DNA from: Rhizophagus sp. LPA8_4_AMF
Lineage: Eukaryota > Glomeromycota > Glomeromycetes > Glomerales > Glomeraceae
Assembly (NCBI GenBank): GCA_021464525.1
Contig: JADRCO010001135.1
Coordinates: 1-22,218, forward strand
DNA length: 22,218 bases
Direction: 5' to 3'
The notes under the pieces are model-generated. The model searched no databases. It saw only the letters and a list, made by a program, of their open reading frames with translations, and was not told the DNA's origin. Of this stretch, positions 9,808 to 18,678 are shown one piece after another; position 1 is the stretch's first letter, and every line of letters starts with the position of its first letter. Both the position numbers and the translations under genes were made by a program.

Positions 9808-11114
9808 TAAAAGTGTTATCGTTCTGACGCTTTACTGTAAATTTCATTTTTATACTATTTTTAAATCCACTTTATAAGCTTTATTTAAACTTTTTCTATA
9901 AAAATTTTCATTTCCACCGTTTTTTTTACTCCACCTTTTATATCAATTATGTATAATCATGTATCGGTCTATGAAAATCCGCATATTTGGCTAAATAATC
10001 AACAATTCCTTTTCAAAGATTAATTCTACTGTATATTAGTAAAACATAATAACTAAAGTTATAATTGAAATTTATTATGCTACTGTATATTATACAAGGA
10101 TATCTAAATCCAAATTTATGTAATGTAAGCAAAAATGTAAATAAAAAATTAAATTTAAAATATGCAAAGATAAAAACATTAGTGTTAAGTACTTCAATAA
10201 TATCTACTAGCGGCAACAAAGTTACTGCACATCAGAATCCTCGTTTTAATTTTTCCAATCTGGAATAAAGCACAATATACATAAACGGTATTCTAAAAAA
10301 AATGTTTGTCTTTATACTAAATAGTATACTAAGTTTAGAAATAATTATTGCAAATTATATAAAGTTCTTGAAAGTTGTTCTAGAAACCATTAAATTTATC
10401 GAATCTATAAGCATTACATTTATCGAACAAGTAACATTCAATGATAAATTAAATTTCGTATTGTTCATTAAGTTTTTAAAATAGTCATTAATATTTGATT
10501 TTAAATATTATAAGTATAAATTAACTAGTGTACTTGGTATCACCAGAATATCATATTTAACGACACTGTAATTATAAACTTTCTCGGTCTTGACAAAAAA
10601 TTAAGAGAACGATCAAGCGTTCATTTAAAATTTTAAATTTTTTTATTCATTACAGTTCCCTTTAATATTACATCACTTACATGATGAACATTTTATCGAC
10701 TTTTTATTGATTTATTTCGTAAAACATAAGCAAGGATTTTTATGTCCTAATAATAATGATTATTCATGAAAAAATTGAGATTCAAAAACGAACGTTTAAA
10801 TAATAATCAATAAATGTATTTAAAAATAATAAATATAAAATTATTTTATATTCGTAATAACATAATAATTAAATAATGATTAATCGTAATCAATTTTCCT
10901 CAATTGATTTTCATTAGGTGAAGCCGAGGTTGGGCACAGCCCTTATAAGTATCACCTACTTTTACTCACTTTTCTTATTTTCTGATAGATATCTGATCGG
11001 AATTCCGATTGTATCTGAAATTCAAAAAAAAAAAATTTCCTCTAATATTACTGTTGTAAATGCTTCATAAATAGCGAAAAATTTTTGGAAAAGGAATTTT
11101 ACCAGAAACCTTAA
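9808..11114. other. AT-rich intergenic region without a convincing gene
   Basis: Two small plus-strand frames occur. The one at 10077-10268 (63 codons from ATG) ends STSGNKVTAHQNPRFNFSNLE and is the more protein-like. The one at 10302-10484 is Ile/Phe/Leu/Lys-rich and probably random. Neither has splice, promoter or family support, so I do not call them as genes. A short inverted repeat is listed separately at 10915-10958. Confidence 0.45.
10915..10958. repeat. Short inverted repeat with GC-richer core
   Basis: TAGGTGA at 10915-10921 pairs with TCACCTA at 10952-10958 around a core that contains GGGC-ACA-GCCC. This could be the remnant of a small element or a stem-loop. No flanking duplication was recognised. 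Confidence 0.4.
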
Positions 11115-11560
11115 ATAATTATCAAAGCGTTCATCGGATGACGGATGGTATGAACTACTGTGATGATAACATCAAAAGTTGATATTAAGAACGTATGGAT
11201 TAGTAAATAAAGCAATCATTATGCCACGTATGTAAATAAAGTAAACTAATGCTTTTGCCTATGCTAAATAAATATAAAATAATGCTCGAATGATTCAACC
11301 CTTCAAGAAAGCTGATTAATCTGATTAAGTTATAAGTATCAAATCATAACAAATTGTGAATGGCTTAGTTTATACAACTTGCAGTGGCTAACGTGGCGAT
11401 CTTCAATTTATTGGAAAATAATTATCCAATTAATTATCAAAGCGTTAATCGGATGTTATGAATTATTGTTGATATTTAGAATGCATGGCTTAGTAAAGAA
11501 TAAAGCATTCATTATACCACGTAAATAAATTATGCTTTTGCCTGACAAAGCTAAATAAAT
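11115..11560 (+). repeat. Imperfect direct duplication upstream of the small peptide gene
   Basis: Copy A (about 11115-11273) and copy B (about 11429-11560) share AATTATCAAAGCGTT, ATCGGATG, GTTGATATT, TTAGTAAA, ATAAAGCA, TCATTAT-CCACGTA, ATGCTTTTGCCT and GCTAAATAAAT in the same order. Copy A has extra segments, near GACGGATGGTA and TGATGATAACATC. A further short match (GAATGGCTTAGTTTA) lies between them near 11357. The pair ends 190 bp before the start codon at 11752, so the duplication may affect that gene's promoter. That role is inference. Confidence 0.7.
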
Positions 11561-11620
11561 GTGGCTCATTTACGGACGACCTAATTTTTACTCTGCCACA
11601 ATCACAATCATATTCGTTGA

Positions 11621-11630
11621 ATATATATAA
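11621..11630 (+). promoter_or_regulatory. Candidate TATA box of the small peptide gene
   Basis: ATATATATAA about 122 nt upstream of ATG 11752, in a locally less A/T-monotonous stretch. Position and sequence suit a TATA element with a leader of roughly 90 nt, but AT-rich DNA makes chance matches frequent. Confidence 0.3.
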
Positions 11631-11751
11631 TCACTTGGTGTTAGGACGTAGTATGTTTTGTAAAATATTCTAAATTTTTCATATTTCAATAAAACAAATT
11701 GAATAAATCTAAATATAATCCTTTAAAACATCTCAAACTTTTTAAAAAACA

Positions 11752-11972
11752 ATGAATGTCAAAGCTCTTTTTACTAGTATTTTCGTGATCGTAATCATTT
11801 CAGCCCTAGCGTCAGTTTCTGAAGGTTAATAATAAATAAAGCTTATTATTTTATTACTATTCAATTTTTCTTTTCTTTTCTTTTTTTTTAAAAAAAAATA
11901 TAATTTATTTTTCAAGCTCAACCTTGTTCTCCTGGATGTGGTTTTGATAAATCTTTCGGGTGTGGATGTTAA
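11752..11972 (+). CDS. Small cysteine-rich secreted peptide, two exons, 42 aa
   Basis: Exon 1 (11752-11824) encodes a signal peptide: basic start MNVK, hydrophobic core ALFTSIFVIVIISALASV, then SE. A 92-nt intron (GT 11825 to AG 11916) is followed by exon 2 (11917-11972). The likely cleavage site is after Ala25 (Ser-Glu-Ala), leaving QPCSPGCGFDKSFGCGC, 17 residues with cysteines 28, 32, 40 and 42 (spacing C-x3-C-x7-C-x-C), enough for two disulfides. The peptide is probably secreted. It could be an effector, signal or antimicrobial-type peptide, but its function is unknown and I recognise no family. The donor GTTAAT is weaker than usual; the exact in-frame join, the A-rich context before the ATG and the ending in CGC-stop support the model. 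It is too short for standard ORF calling. The duplicated block upstream and AATAAA downstream frame it. Confidence 0.72.
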
Positions 11973-12103
11973 TGAATTAGGTTATCACAAAATTTTGGTA
12001 ATTAATAAAAAATATCAGTGGCTTAATTGTTAATCACTAAATCTTAAAATTTTTCATTTTATAAATGTAAATTTACATATTTTTTAACTATTAGAGATTT
12101 TTA

Positions 12104-12109
12104 AATAAA
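12104..12109 (+). promoter_or_regulatory. Putative polyadenylation signal of the small peptide gene
   Basis: AATAAA 132 nt after the stop codon at 11970-11972, consistent with the end of a short transcript. Confidence 0.3.
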
Positions 12110-12309
12110 GTCAACTACTTTGAATCACGAAATTGTTATTGATTAATAAAAATTATTTAGTTTATTTTTTTGGCTATTTTATTGTTAATGAAAGCCAAAA
12201 TGAAATTTTGACGTTCTTATAATTCTAGATTTATATTCATTGTTTCAGTGGCTTTAAGCAAATTATCCCAAATAGAAGCGCTTATCTAAAATTTTATTTC
12301 CAGAAATTT

Positions 12310-12540
12310 TCAAAATCTTCCAGTGAGGTTTGTTTCGCGTATTTTTATGTTTTTCATAATATTTATTGCAAGTTGAATACTCATTTCACGGGAAGCCGTA
12401 GATATCATTGATCGAGGCTGATTCGTGAAATAGCCATGATTATCCTTGACGTTAGTAGGAAACGTGGTATAATACAAGATATACTTACATATCTTTGAAT
12501 CAACAATAAATCTTCTTAATCTTTTGTATAGAATCATCAT
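12310..12540 (-). CDS. Weakly supported hypothetical ORF, 76 aa
   Basis: An uninterrupted minus-strand frame starts at ATG 12540 and has a more balanced composition than random ORFs nearby. It contains FPTNVKDNHGYFTNQPRS and STASREMSIQLAINIMKNIK. A textbook donor sequence, GTAAGTAT, lies on the same strand at about residue 21, which could mean the real gene splices away from this frame. The opposite strand is also partly open (SRLIREIAMIILDVSRKRG), so strand choice is uncertain. No family recognised. Low confidence. Confidence 0.2.
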   Translation of the reverse strand: MMILYKRLRRFIVDSKICKYILYYTTFPTNVKDNHGYFTNQPRSMISTASREMSIQLAINIMKNIKIRETNLTGRF

Positions 12541-12956
12541 TTATAAGTAAAAATTTTATGTTATTCATTTAAATTTTAGACTGCTTCCCATAAAAATCTT
12601 TGGAATACAAAATTAATAAGGAATTTTTTTTCTTTATTTAATTGGCGTTTAAGACCGTAAATATATTATTATGGTAATGAACTGTACAAAAATTATTAGA
12701 AAAACCAATGGGTCATAATTAAATTAATCATTATAATAATATTATTATTAGTGGTTCACACATTAATATTTCCTAGTAAATCATGTGATATTTATATATT
12801 TATTATTGTATGGGGATATAATGGATAAAATGGCGCAGCCGTTTTATAAGTATATACGTAAAATTTAAATTATTAGTCATTCTTTGTAAAAATTTAAAAA
12901 GTCTCTTACCAAAAAGCATTGTCAAACCAATAATTATATGATTATAAAGTGACAGA

Positions 12957-13047
12957 TTTATATAAAATTATTTTTTTAAAACAAAACTCTGTATCAGTTA
13001 AGTTTATATAAAATTATTGTTTAAAACAAAACTCTGTATCAGTTAAA
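12957..13047 (+). repeat. 46-bp tandem duplication upstream of the zinc-binding gene
   Basis: Two near-identical copies, starting at 12957 and 13003, share TTTATATAAAATTATT and TTAAAACAAAACTCTGTATC plus AGTTAA. The first copy has a few extra T. The pair lies about 200 bp upstream of ATG 13249, so it falls in the probable promoter region. Confidence 0.8.
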
Positions 13048-13127
13048 TGCTTTATAATGCAAAATGTTTCAAATAAATTTTTTTAATAAAATTTAATATT
13101 AATATTAGCTACTATAAAGAAAAAAAA

Positions 13128-13137
13128 TATAAAAAGG
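13128..13137 (+). promoter_or_regulatory. Candidate TATA box of the zinc-binding gene
   Basis: TATAAAAAGG lies about 112 nt before ATG 13249 and is the best TATA-like match in the upstream region. Unproven. Confidence 0.3.
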
Positions 13138-13248
13138 AATCATTTAAATTTTTAAAAGCTCATTGAAATAATAAAAAATTTTTATAAAAAAAATTAATAA
13201 ATTAATAAAGAAAAATAAATATTAACATAATAAATAACAATAATAATC

Positions 13249-14490
13249 ATGTACCAACCAAAGCGACCATGTAAATCCTCATATCCTAGGCATTATTCAT
13301 GCGCCTATGATCACGGCGTTAAACTGGCCCGCCTTCCTCTAGTGAAATTACCAACATCTTCAAAATTTATGAAAAATAAACTTCCAGCAGCATCTTCAAC
13401 ACCATCAACACAACCAACACCATCAACACCATCAACACCATCGACACCATCAACACCATCAACACCATCAACATCATCAACATCATCAACATCATCAACA
13501 CCATCAACACCATCAACACCATCAACATCCTTAAATACACCTACTACTATTACCATTACAGAAGAAGAATTAGTTGATTGGTACCTGGGAAAAGATATTT
13601 GTAATCAATGTGGTGTGCCGAATGATAATATAAGAAAAAGAGGAAATTCATGGAATGCTCCTAGATTATGCACTTTATGCTATGAACGAGAAGAAAGATT
13701 AGCTGCTGTCTATTCAAAAATTGATAAAGAATGGATTGAAATAGAATACCAAAGTAAATTAGCAACAAGACAAGGAATTTTTAACATTTGTGAAAACTGT
13801 AATAAAAGAGATAAATTAATTAATGTGTGGGAAATTTATCATGGTTATGATAGCTGTATGGAGGATGATTATGATAACTGTGGGTGGGAAATTTATCATG
13901 GTTATGATTATTGCTCTTTAATTGGGGGAAAATGTCACGATACTATGGACTGTCATAACCATAACATTTGTAGTAAATGCTTGGAAAAGATAAATCAAAG
14001 AGATGTGAAAAGTTCTAATCAATTGAGAAAAGAACAAAGACAGGAACAATTTTTATCTAATGCAAAAATTTACACTTTTAAGAAATTGAATGCAAATATT
14101 GAGAATTTTATCATTAGAAGAAATTGTGCTATCTTATTTCAAGACAAATTGAATGATGAAAGATATCCAACTTACAAGAATTATTGTGAAAATTGTGGTG
14201 GACTACTAGATTTAGTAAATGAAAGATGGTTAATATTCTCCTACCCTCTTCCTTGCAATTATAAGCAAAAAGATATTCTAACCTGTAAAATTTGCTTCTC
14301 TTTTCTTGCTGAGAAATATTTTTCAAACCCAAGTTTAAGAATTAGAGAAATAATAGAAGGGACAAGAATATTCAGTAAACGTGCTACTGCAGAATATAGG
14401 ACTCCTGAAATTCCTATAAAACAAAAATGGGGAAGAGTTCAATCAGACTTTAATCCTAATTACCTAGTTAATGAACCAATCTCAAGATGA
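13249..14490 (+). CDS. Cys-rich, probably zinc-binding protein with Thr-Pro-Ser repeat, 413 aa
   Basis: A single uninterrupted frame from ATG 13249 to TGA 14488-14490. Residues 1-47 are basic. Residues about 49-93 are a low-complexity Ser/Thr/Pro linker (TPS and TSS units). From residue 107 the protein is folded-looking and Cys-rich, with three CxxC...CxxC sets: C118/C121 with C141/C144, C181/C184 with C241/C244 (four further Cys and His-rich sequence between), and C313/C316 with C346/C349. This arrangement suggests zinc ribbons or treble-clef-like folds, which could serve in protein or nucleic acid binding; that is inference. WEIYHGYD occurs twice, from a 57-nt internal duplication (13827 and 13884). 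No nuclease, protease or transposase motif was recognised. The composition clearly exceeds chance, so the gene is very likely real. Neighbours give no functional clue. Confidence 0.82.
   Translation: MYQPKRPCKSSYPRHYSCAYDHGVKLARLPLVKLPTSSKFMKNKLPAASSTPSTQPTPSTPSTPSTPSTPSTPSTSSTSSTSSTPSTPSTPSTSLNTPTTITITEEELVDWYLGKDICNQCGVPNDNIRKRGNSWNAPRLCTLCYEREERLAAVYSKIDKEWIEIEYQSKLATRQGIFNICENCNKRDKLINVWEIYHGYDSCMEDDYDNCGWEIYHGYDYCSLIGGKCHDTMDCHNHNICSKCLEKINQRDVKSSNQLRKEQRQEQFLSNAKIYTFKKLNANIENFIIRRNCAILFQDKLNDERYPTYKNYCENCGGLLDLVNERWLIFSYPLPCNYKQKDILTCKICFSFLAEKYFSNPSLRIREIIEGTRIFSKRATAEYRTPEIPIKQKWGRVQSDFNPNYLVNEPISR
13394..13529 (+). repeat. 9-nt coding minisatellite (CCATCAACA units)
   Basis: About fifteen units of CCATCAACA with variants (CATCATCAA, CAACCAACA, one CCATCGACA) encode Thr-Pro-Ser or Thr-Ser-Ser triplets. 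All changes keep the frame, so copy number can vary without breaking the protein. The same DNA read on the minus strand gives an artificial Val-Asp-Gly ORF. Confidence 0.9.
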
Positions 14491-14494
14491 TTCA

Positions 14495-14500
14495 AATAAA
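14495..14500 (+). promoter_or_regulatory. Putative polyadenylation signal of the zinc-binding gene
   Basis: AATAAA five bases after the stop codon of the 413-residue ORF. Close, but possible for a short 3' UTR; a further AATAAA occurs near 14707. Confidence 0.25.
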
Positions 14501-14776
14501 AGTTCACAATTCAACTTCTTTTCTCACTTTCACACTTACACCTCACCTACCTCCTACTAAACCAAACATTAATTTTTCAAACTTTAGAATACCATATAGT
14601 CTATAGTACCCCTGGTATGAGATAAAAAAATATCAATTATATTAAGTTTGCTTATATTTTTTTTATTGGAAAACTATTTTTTTGCCTTCTCTCCATAATG
14701 TTTTTAATAAATAAAAAAATGTTTTATTATTCTAATTCAAAAAAGTCAGCTTAGATTGAATGGTACTGTGTGAGGA

Positions 14777-14864
14777 GTACTATACAGGAACTAACTTTGG
14801 TCAAATATCAAATTTTGACCTAAATTACTAATCAAAAATATTGAAATTTGTAGCTGTATAGTAC
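14777..14864. repeat. Inverted-repeat structure, possible MITE remnant
   Basis: GTACTATACAG (14777-14787) is a perfect inverted match to CTGTATAGTAC (14854-14864). Inside lies a second inverted pair, GGTCAAA (14799-14805) with TTTGACC (14814-14820). Related TATAGTACC motifs also occur near 14603 and the motif GGTACC near 14912. Outer ends and target duplication could not be fixed. Confidence 0.5.
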
Positions 14865-15605
14865 CCTGATAGGCTGATACTACTATATAAGGAGAATAAT
14901 ATTGCAGGGAGGGTACCGTCGGTATGCTATTACTATTACAACAACAAAATCAATGGACACAACAATATCAAAATTTTTATCAATACCTACAACTCATAAA
15001 AATTCAAATATGCAAATTTATTAACTTTTCTAAAAAACTTTATTATTAAAAATCAATTTTTTTAAATAAAGAAAATAATAAAATAAATTACTCGTAAAAC
15101 TTGTTCTTTGATGCATGATCGACATTTTGCTACAGATTTTGATTGGCCCCAAATGTATGAAATATAAGATCATATGTACAAGCATGTGACCAATTTCAAA
15201 GAAAGGAAAAATATAAAGAATAAAACCATCATCATCTATTTATTTGATTACTACTTTTCCTGAAATAAAATAAAAATATCATCATCTATTTATTTTTCAT
15301 ATTTTTCATATGTTTATTTACACATTTATCATATAACCCATTTATTTTTTATACATCATTTACACATGTTAGAAACAATCCATGGCCTCGGTCACGGACT
15401 CGTAGTTTGACAATTTTCCTTAGTTAAGTCGCTAGTTCGACTCAAGTTATATACACGAATTTTTACCGCACGTGATTTTTTTACGTAACATTTATCGAAC
15501 AGAGCAGAAAAGAATGAAAAGCCAAAAAAATTAATTTTCTAAGATATTATATAAAACAAAATTTCTTTTTGAATATTATTTTTTTAAAAAAAAATAGAAA
15601 GATAT
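14865..15605. other. Intergenic region without a convincing gene
   Basis: An 18-nt direct repeat ATCATCATCTATTTATTT occurs at about 15228 and 15277. Around 15381-15440 there is a GC-richer patch with AGTCG-CTAGTT-CGACT, a 5-bp stem that superficially resembles a tRNA T-arm. The rest of a tRNA is absent. Confidence 0.45.
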
Positions 15606-16258
15606 TCACATATAACAAACTTTGTCCTTTCTTTCAACTTGGACAAAGAACATTCTTGCCAATGGATTGGCAATTTGTTTATAATACGCATGTCGAACTG
15701 CGGCAGTTGCACTCTCTAAAGTTTGAATGTTGTCACTATTATCACGACTTTTATATGAAAAATCGAAGCCGTTGGGTTGTTAGTTGGATACGCGTTGACT
15801 GTTACATTAATTTGTAATACAATTGATTCAAAAGATAAAGTTAGACAATAAAAAAAAAGAGCAGTACAATATTTCAAACATACACTCAATTACTGCAGTT
15901 CGTTGGACTTGAGTAGTATTTATATCCCATTCAACAACGGGGTCGCTGTAGTCACTGTTGTTGCCATAGGTGTCGTAGTTTTCATCAAGCCAATTAATAT
16001 TTAATAATATCTTTTTTCGTTTGACTTCTAAAGATAGTGAGGTCTCACATTTTTCTTTACCGAAAAAGAATTGAAAAATAAGTTTATATAAATTATACGC
16101 AAATGTTTTAATTGGCTCTTGAGGTAGTTAAACATATTATTAAATATTAATAGTTTGTACATGAAGAGAATCCAATTTCGAGGTAAAAGAAGTAAAAATG
16201 GGATTAAAATTAAGAAAGTTAGAATGATTGTCATTTTTATTCGTGGGTGTGAAAACAA
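15606..16258 (-). CDS. Possible spliced or decaying gene on the minus strand, unrecognised
   Basis: Three coding-like blocks lie in order on the minus strand. An ATG at 16258 opens a hydrophobic N-terminus (MTIILTFLILIPFLLLLPRNW), suggesting a signal peptide or membrane anchor. A frame with no ATG is open for 99 codons, from 16127 down to TGA at 15830-15828. It includes LLNINWLDENYDTYGNNSDY, then SDPVVEWDINTTQVQRTA, directly before a GTAATT donor at 15893. A last block ends at TGA 15608-15606 with SATAAVRHAYYKQIANPLA, then RMFFVQVERKDK. It has a possible acceptor TTTAG near 15716. Codons in the middle block often end in C (TAC GAC ACC, AAC AAC AGT GAC), unlike other genes here, which hints at foreign or unusual origin. 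The exon joins are not settled, since the first junction offers no clean frame-keeping splice, and the protein is not recognised. Plus-strand readings of the same DNA are Cys/His/Trp-rich shadows. Confidence 0.33.
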
Positions 16259-17653
16259 AAAATTAAATTTTTTAACGATTTATTTGTATTAAAAATGTGA
16301 AAACAAAAAATAAAAAAAATTTACCACTTGAAAAAATTTTTAAATTCTTTACCTACTTATGTTATAAAAAAAGAAAATAATTTTATCAATTTTGTTTGCG
16401 AAACAATAAGAGAAGAAATTATCGAGAAAAAATTATCACTTTGTTTGCGGAACCCCTTACAGCTTACATAAAATCAGAGTACAATCTATTGTTGGTAAAC
16501 GATAAAACTTACCGGAAATTCCGATAATATGACACGTGACAAATAGCGGGATAATCTATTGAACTGAAGATTTTATTTTTTTTATTCACTTGGTTTAAAA
16601 CGAACTATCTGTAGTCTCCATCTCTAATTTGATATGTAAATCACTAAGGGTCCTACCACAATAACAAAGTTTCACGAGAGAATAAATATACTGTAGTATA
16701 ATGCTATAATGAATTATGAAAAGAAACAATCAGAAGCAAACAGATCAAGGGATCAGTAATCTTTAAACTTGAAAGTCAACTTAGTAAGAGCAATTTCTAT
16801 TGTTATTTATTGTTATTTACTCACTAGCAGAGAGATTTAATGATCTAGACGCTTAAGTGATAACTTAGGATAACCACGCACACTTCCTATTTTTTTTCGA
16901 GACAGTATTCATGACTATCTTCGTTTTCTGATTTTTTGTAGTTTGTATACTACCTATATGTTAGGTTGATGGGATGGGTCAACAATTGAGGAACTTCTCA
17001 GAACAATATAAATATAATAACACCATTCTCAGTATATAAAGAACAAATAAAATTCAACAATAACGACTAATTATTCTTCAACGTTCTTTGTTTGATTACT
17101 AGTACAATAAAACATAAATTTTGGAGCTTGTGATTTTACAATAAAATTAAATAATATGTAAAAATAGTGTTTAAATAGTGTTTGAATGATCTAATTTCTT
17201 TTCGATCCAAATTTATAAGGATTTATTCAAATAAGCTTAAAGAGCTATAGGATTAGAAATTAGTATAGTATCATTGAGGGGTGAGGAGTTCAACTGAATA
17301 ATCTCGGATTACAATAACAAAAATTATTTGACTGAGAAGAAAGGATCAGAATATATCTGTAATTTTAGATTATTTAAAAATAATACATCAGAATTTATGT
17401 AAGAGGCATAATAAATTTTTATAAATACAAAAAATTAATCAAATTTTCCTTATGCACAATAATTAATGTTAAGGTAGGGTTGACATATCAATGTAAATGC
17501 CTTCATAAATTTTTTGTTAAATACATTTTTGAATTAACCTAAAAAATTGGTCAATCGATTAAACCGTAATTCTGGTCAAAATCTAATGTGAATAACATAA
17601 AGCCCAGAAATTGTGAATATCGATCACGAGATCATCCTTTTAAATTATAATGT
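16259..17653. other. AT-rich intergenic region without a convincing gene
   Basis: No long coding-like frame on either strand by eye. A TATA-like GTATATAAAG lies near 17031, but no credible start codon follows; the next ATG at 17157 is at once followed by TAA. A motif TTTGTTTGCGGAACCCC occurs near 16440 and resembles the unit of the tandem repeat at 19828-19950. Confidence 0.45.
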
Positions 17654-17692
17654 GCTAATGACGCCAATAACGCTAGTGATGCTAATGACGCC
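17654..17692 (+). repeat. 9-nt repeat with codon-like variation (Ala-Asn-Asp pattern)
   Basis: Successive 9-mers GCTAATGAC, GCCAATAAC, GCTAGTGAT and GCTAATGAC, then GCC, read Ala-Asn-Asp, Ala-Asn-Asn, Ala-Ser-Asp, Ala-Asn-Asp, Ala. Most differences fall at third codon positions, as in a translated repeat, but the frame closes after only 18 codons. Either a relic of a coding repeat or a mutated minisatellite. Confidence 0.55.
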
Positions 17693-18498
17693 CAAAATTT
17701 TTATTAAATTTTTTATTGACCTTTCTCCTCACAACCCGCCACCTAACACTCACCTAACCCTCTTTAACATTTATTAGATGAACGTCGAATAATTTTTTTA
17801 TACGATGGACGCTTTGTTGATTCTTCTTTTTCTTTTTTTCCCGTTAATTTTTTTCGGTACAATCTGATTTTAGATTTATAGCTATGACCCTGTTCATTAA
17901 TTATAGGTTATCCTGTTTTTCTATTATCGGATGGTGGGTTTGCCGATATGATGAATGGTAGTATAAAAGAATAAATTTTTATATGTTTTATTTTAGTTTT
18001 CTTCACTAATTCTAGACATATGTATTATACGATCCTTTCGTTATAAACAAAATAATAAAATAAATAAAAATAAAATAAAAATAAAAATAGATTAATAAGA
18101 CTTTCTCTACAACTAGATATATGAATAAAAACAAATTGGTACAATTTTCGACTAAAAAAAAAGTGATTCACTAATCGGTTAAGACCCTTGATTAAAACTG
18201 ATTTTTCAGTATTTAACCTCAGAAAATTTATTTATTATTTAATTATATATAGACCACGGAAAAATTTTCATGGTTAATCGAACTTGCTGAAATCTTCATA
18301 TTTAAAGGTAACTCGCAACGAGTAAATAGATAGTGATCCTATGATATAAATTAAATTTAACTAATTGGTTTATTATAAATATGTTTATTTTAATAAGTCA
18401 TGTAATTTTAACAATTTAGTTATTATTTGTGGCGAGCCATTAACTCTTCGCTTACAAATTATTTTCAAATTCTCCTCAAATTCAGCGTCCGCAAAAAA
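17693..18498. other. Intergenic region without a convincing gene
   Basis: Contains a C-rich patch near 17730-17760 (CCACCTAACACTCACCTAACCC) and an AAATAAAAAT low-complexity run at about 18050-18090. The open frames overlapping 18365-18654 run into the MITE at 18507 and are not credible genes. Confidence 0.45.
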
Positions 18499-18506
18499 AC
18501 TCTATA

Positions 18507-18678
18507 TAGTGATGTCATCTGTCTATCCGCTACCTGCGGATATCCGTCATCCGTCAGTGACGGATATACGTTTTTTTATAATATTCGTCGGATATTCTCA
18601 GATATTGATCAGATACTAGTAATACGGATAAATGGATTAAACGGATACGGATAAGCGGATGTGCGGATTGGAACACTA
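18507..18678. mobile_element. hAT-type MITE, 172 bp, with 8-bp target duplication
   Basis: The left end TAGTGATGTCATCTGTCTATC and the complement of the right end TAGTGTTCCAATCCGCACAT are imperfect inverted repeats that share TAGTG and then ATCCGCT. The flanks ACTCTATA (18499-18506) and ACTTTATA (18679-18686) match at 7 of 8 positions, the duplication length of hAT elements; TAGTG starts also suit that group. The left half is rich in ATCCG and the right half in CGGAT, so the element folds on itself. A perfect 10-bp inner hairpin, ATATCCGTCA with TGACGGATAT, lies at 18540-18567. No coding capacity, so it would depend on a transposase elsewhere. Confidence 0.75.

Noticed and set aside
10013..10484. 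Small ORFs of 60-68 aa on both strands
   Set aside because: One depends on a TTG start, they overlap each other on opposite strands, and the 10302-10484 frame is compositionally random.
12400..12525. Plus-strand fragment SRLIREIAMIILDV, briefly considered as histone H3-like
   Set aside because: Only a seven-residue resemblance, with no further histone sequence in any frame around it.
13311..13556. Minus-strand ORF of Val-Asp-Gly repeats
   Set aside because: It is the antisense reading of the CCATCAACA minisatellite inside the 413-residue gene.
14129..14332. Minus-strand ORF of 67 aa
   Set aside because: It lies wholly within the zinc-binding coding sequence and has no independent support.
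15381..15440. tRNA-like patch with a TTCGACT motif and a 5-bp stem
   Set aside because: No acceptor stem, D-arm or anticodon arm could be paired, and the apparent T loop is the wrong size.
15569..15817. Plus-strand ORF of 82 aa rich in Cys, His, Trp and Tyr
   Set aside because: The composition is typical of an antisense reading; the minus strand reads as a more ordinary protein over the same bases.
18365..18654. Two overlapping plus-strand ORFs
   Set aside because: Both read into the hAT-type MITE and owe their length to its CGGAT repeats.
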